Origin: Methylocystis sp. MJC1
Lineage (GTDB): Bacteria > Pseudomonadota > Alphaproteobacteria > Rhizobiales > Beijerinckiaceae
Length of the DNA: 64,000 bases
NCBI RefSeq assembly: GCF_026427715.1
Contig: NZ_CP107558.1
Location: forward strand, 1,029,001-1,093,000
Direction: 5' to 3'
Shown piece after piece: positions 61,175-64,000 of this stretch (position 1 is the stretch's first letter; the number at the start of each line of letters is the position of its first letter). Both the position numbers and the translations under genes were made by a program. Below the pieces are notes generated by a model. It was not told where the DNA came from and did no database searches. It saw only the letters and a list, made by a program, of their open reading frames with translations.

Positions 61175-63157
61175 TTATTCCGCCGGCACGGGCAACGCGT
61201 GGCGGATCGCGCGTTGCGGAACGCCGACGCGTAGGCGTCGGTCGGACAAGGACACAAGTCCACCCAGCGCCATCGTCAGAGCGCCGATCCAGACGAGCGG
61301 CATGAATGGATGATAATAAAACCGCACGGTCCAGGCGCCAACGCCGTCTGGCTCTCCAAGCGCGACATAAAGATTGGAGACGAGATCGGTGCGGATTCCG
61401 GCGGCAGTGGTTTGCTGCTGACGTACCGGATAAAAACGTCGCTCGCTGTGGATCTTCGAGATGAAGCGCCCATTGCGCAAGATATCGAAGCTCCCTCGCT
61501 CGGCTTCGTAATTCGGGCCTTCCACATTGTCGATCGAGCGAAGCCGCAATTCGTAGCCGGAAAGCTCAATGCTCGCTCCAGGCCGCATCAGGTCGATCTT
61601 TTCCGTCGCCCAACTCGACATGCCGGCTATGCCAGCGACGAGCACGCCCATTCCGGCATGAGCGACTACCAGTCCGAAAAACGCCCTTGGCGTCGTGCCG
61701 AGCAGCCTTACGGACGTCGAGAGTGGGGCCGAGCCGAATCGGACACGTTTGGCGAGAATGAGCGCCGACCCCGCGATGAGCCAGAAGGCAATCGCCATGA
61801 AAGAGGCGGCCAGAAAATCGCGTCCGAACGTGGCAATGAGAACGGCAATCGCGGCGAGGGAGCCAACAATGGCGGCGATGTTAAGCCGGTTGAGAGCGGC
61901 GCGTAGCTCGTCACGTTTCCATTTAAGCGCGGGACCGACCGCCATGGCAATAAGCAAGGGTGTAAGGATCGGCACGAAGGTTCGATTGTAATAAGGTGGG
62001 CCGACGGAAATTTTGTCTCCTCCGATCAGATCGACGACGAGCGGATAGAAAGTGCCGAGAAAGACCGTGAAGGCGGCTGCGCTGAGCAGCGCATTGTTGA
62101 GAGCGAGCCCGCTCTCTCGGCTTACCATCCCGAACGAAGAGCCGGTTTTCAGTATTGGCGCACGGATCGCGTAAAGCACCAGGGCGCCGCCGGTCGAAAG
62201 CGCAATCAGCAGCAGAATGAATTCGCCGCGCGCGGGATCCTGTGCGAACGCATGCACGCTTGTAAGCACGCCGGAGCGCACCAGAAACGTGCCGATGAGG
62301 CTGAGTGAGAAGGTGAGGATGCCAAGTAGAATCGTCCAGCTGACCAGAGCGTTACGACGCTCGACGACCAGCGCGGAGTGCAACAGGGCAGTTCCTGCCA
62401 GCCAAGGCATCAGCGAAGCGTTTTCGACCGGATCCCAAAACCACCAGCCGCCCCAGCCAAGCGTATAATAGGCCCAAGCGCTTCCAAGAGTGATGCCGAT
62501 CGTTAGAAAGCTCCAAGCTGCGAGCACCCATGGCCGCACCCAACGGGCCCAGCAGGCGTCGACCTTTCCCTCGATGAGCGCGGCGACCGAGAACGAGAAG
62601 GCCATCGAGAAGCCGACGTAGCCCAAATACAGAAAAGGGGGGTGAAGAGCCAATCCGGGATCTTGCAAAATCGGGTTGAGGCTCGCGCCGTCCGCAGGCG
62701 GATTCGGTAGAATCGCAAAGGGATTCGACGTTAGGACGATGAAGCTGAGAAAGCCGACGCCGATCATCCCATGGACCGCGAGCGTTTTGCTGCGCAATCC
62801 GTCGGGGATGTTTTCGCCAAATAGGGCGACCGCGGCTCCAAAGATTGCAAGGATCAAGACCCACAGCAGCATAGAGCCTTCGTGGTTCCCCCAGACTCCG
62901 GAGATCTTATAGAGCAGCGGCTTGGTGGTGTGCGAATTTGCAGCGACCACTTGCAGCGAAAAGTCTGACGTAACGAACGCGTAGGTGAGACTCGCGAAGG
63001 CGATGACGACGAAGACCAGTTGTCCCAGCGCGGCTTGGTCTATGAGCGATGCAATAGCCGCGTCACGGCGCCTCGCGGCAACGAACGGTGCGACCGCCTG
63101 CACGAACGAGAGCGCCAAAGCTAGCAAGAGAGCAAAATAACCGACCTGGGCTGACAT
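61175..63157 (-). CDS. ccmF: Cytochrome c heme lyase CcmF
   Basis: 660 residues from ATG 63157. Polytopic (about 15 helices); the heme-handling WWD segment is WGGWWFWDPVENASLMPWLA, with GVWGNHEGSMLLWVLI before it and the CcmF C-terminal periplasmic domain with YEAERGSFDILRNGR. It ligates heme to CxxCH with CcmH/I. First gene of ccmF-G-H-I; ccmE, which commonly accompanies ccmF in alphaproteobacteria, is absent here. Confidence 0.95.
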   Translation of the reverse strand: MSAQVGYFALLLALALSFVQAVAPFVAARRRDAAIASLIDQAALGQLVFVVIAFASLTYAFVTSDFSLQVVAANSHTTKPLLYKISGVWGNHEGSMLLWVLILAIFGAAVALFGENIPDGLRSKTLAVHGMIGVGFLSFIVLTSNPFAILPNPPADGASLNPILQDPGLALHPPFLYLGYVGFSMAFSFSVAALIEGKVDACWARWVRPWVLAAWSFLTIGITLGSAWAYYTLGWGGWWFWDPVENASLMPWLAGTALLHSALVVERRNALVSWTILLGILTFSLSLIGTFLVRSGVLTSVHAFAQDPARGEFILLLIALSTGGALVLYAIRAPILKTGSSFGMVSRESGLALNNALLSAAAFTVFLGTFYPLVVDLIGGDKISVGPPYYNRTFVPILTPLLIAMAVGPALKWKRDELRAALNRLNIAAIVGSLAAIAVLIATFGRDFLAASFMAIAFWLIAGSALILAKRVRFGSAPLSTSVRLLGTTPRAFFGLVVAHAGMGVLVAGIAGMSSWATEKIDLMRPGASIELSGYELRLRSIDNVEGPNYEAERGSFDILRNGRFISKIHSERRFYPVRQQQTTAAGIRTDLVSNLYVALGEPDGVGAWTVRFYYHPFMPLVWIGALTMALGGLVSLSDRRLRVGVPQRAIRHALPVPAE

Positions 63158-63506
63158 AGTTAGGAACCCTTCCAAAGTAAGAGTATTAACGAGCTAAAAT
63201 GTGGCTTTAGTGAGCCGTGTAATTATCTGATTTCAAAAATCGACAAGTATGACAAGTGGAATGAGATCGTGCAACGAAATCTCTGAAATTACTGCAGCTC
63301 GTGATACGCAGATGCAGGCTATAATGCGGCAATCAGGGTGTTTTAAGGCATACATTAAACGAAGCTGAACTTAGAAATATGCCCTGCGCGCAATTTAAAC
63401 AACATTCAACTGTAAAACGCTTTCCGGCATGTGCGAGTCCTGCTTCTTGTGAACGGAATAATAAGCGTTAAGGGCTCTAGCCCGTAAAAGAATGCAAAGG
63501 TCTGCT
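63158..63506. promoter_or_regulatory. Divergent intergenic region ccmF / hemA
   Basis: 349 bp, AT-rich, no gene. It contains CATTAAACGAAGCTGAAC (63353-63370), nearly the same as the motif upstream of the outer-membrane barrel gene (51550). Promoters for the ccm operon and hemA must lie here. Confidence 0.4.
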
Positions 63507-64000
63507 ATGATGTATCGGCGATATTTCGAGGCCGCCGTCACCCGTCTTAAAGACGAGCGTCGCTATCGCGTCTTCGTGCATCTCGAACGCGATGTAGAGA
63601 GCTTCCCGCTCGCCCGCTGGCACCGCGACGACGGTGGCGTCGAGGATGTGACCGTTTGGTGCTCCAACGACTATCTCGGCATGGGCCAGCACCCCGAGGT
63701 GATCTCCGCCCTAATCGGCAGCGCTGGCAGGATTGGCGCGGGGTCGAGCGGCACGCGCAACATCTCCGGCACCAGTCTCGCTATCGTTGAGCTCGAGCGT
63801 GAACTCGCGGACCTCCATGGCAAGGAGGCCGCACTGGGCTTCACCTCCGGCTGGATCTCCAATCTCGCGGCGATTTCGACGATCGCCGATCTCCTGCCCA
63901 ATTGCGTTATCCTTTCGGACGCCTTGAATCACAATTCGATGATTGAGGGGGTGAAACGCTCGCGCGCCGAGCGGAAGATCTTCCGCCACAATGATCTCGC
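63507..64000 (+). CDS. hemA: 5-aminolevulinate synthase, 3' end outside the window
   Basis: First 164 codons of a Shemin-pathway ALAS: RRYFEAAVTRLKDERRYRVF, VTVWCSNDYLGMGQHPEV, SGTRNISGTSLAIVELEREL, GFTSGWISNLAAISTIADLL and ILSDALNHNSMIEGVKRSR (substrate and PLP pocket). It condenses glycine and succinyl-CoA to start heme synthesis. Start at the tandem ATG ATG (63507/63510). Its place beside ccm genes fits heme supply for the cytochromes, though ALAS is also a housekeeping gene. Confidence 0.93.
   Translation, partial: MMYRRYFEAAVTRLKDERRYRVFVHLERDVESFPLARWHRDDGGVEDVTVWCSNDYLGMGQHPEVISALIGSAGRIGAGSSGTRNISGTSLAIVELERELADLHGKEAALGFTSGWISNLAAISTIADLLPNCVILSDALNHNSMIEGVKRSRAERKIFRHNDL

Overview
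The window reads as alphaproteobacterial chromosome (Hyphomicrobiales-like; a methanotroph relative such as Methylocystis/Methylosinus is my guess, not shown). The reasons are GC-rich coding sequence, a Shemin-type 5-aminolevulinate synthase at the right edge, an Omp25-like porin domain and many insertion sequences. No 16S gene is present to settle it.

Layout. 1-6215: a partial sulfate-type ABC ATPase overlapping a trans-aconitate methyltransferase, a fused outer-membrane porin, a sugar-nucleotide transferase and a small membrane protein. 6254-15007: an 8.75-kb integrative element in the 3' end of a CAU-anticodon tRNA gene, with a P4-type integrase, small phage/plasmid-type genes, a broken DUF3987 gene and a sugar methyltransferase-like gene split by an IS3 element. 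15145-25177: housekeeping genes (class II aldolase, kup, mtnA, Anbu protease, tsaC, an acid-ceramidase-like hydrolase, pgi, a CrtF-like methyltransferase with a G12 tract at its ribosome site, tRNA-Arg).

25647-63157 is the exciting part: what looks like a dedicated electron-transfer locus. It holds an ankyrin/Sel1 protein; a membrane-anchored 4Fe-4S/FAD oxidoreductase; a divergent membrane protein with two His pairs 14 residues apart (di-heme b pattern); a 21-heme c-type cytochrome; and a giant c-type cytochrome of about 5,317 residues with 189 CxxCH motifs. The giant is built from 38 complete 336-bp (4-heme) repeats plus a divergent 39th, then 13 units of 141 bp (2-heme). Next come a 1,091-residue TPR/beta-barrel outer-membrane protein, an orphan response regulator lacking its phospho-acceptor Asp, a ccmFGHI heme-ligation operon without ccmE, and the start of hemA. 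Together these suggest a route from a cytoplasmic reductant through the inner membrane, a polyheme wire and an outer-membrane barrel, with its own heme-attachment genes. No direct evidence of function is in the sequence.

The locus is under attack by insertion sequences. An IS21-family element (32817-35476, 5-bp target duplication CCACG) separates the signal-peptide segment of the giant cytochrome from its body. Removing it restores one continuous frame, so the disruption looks recent. A decayed IS5-type element follows the 21-heme gene, and an IS66 element (55427-57901, 8-bp duplication CGTCATTC) sits between the barrel gene and the regulator.
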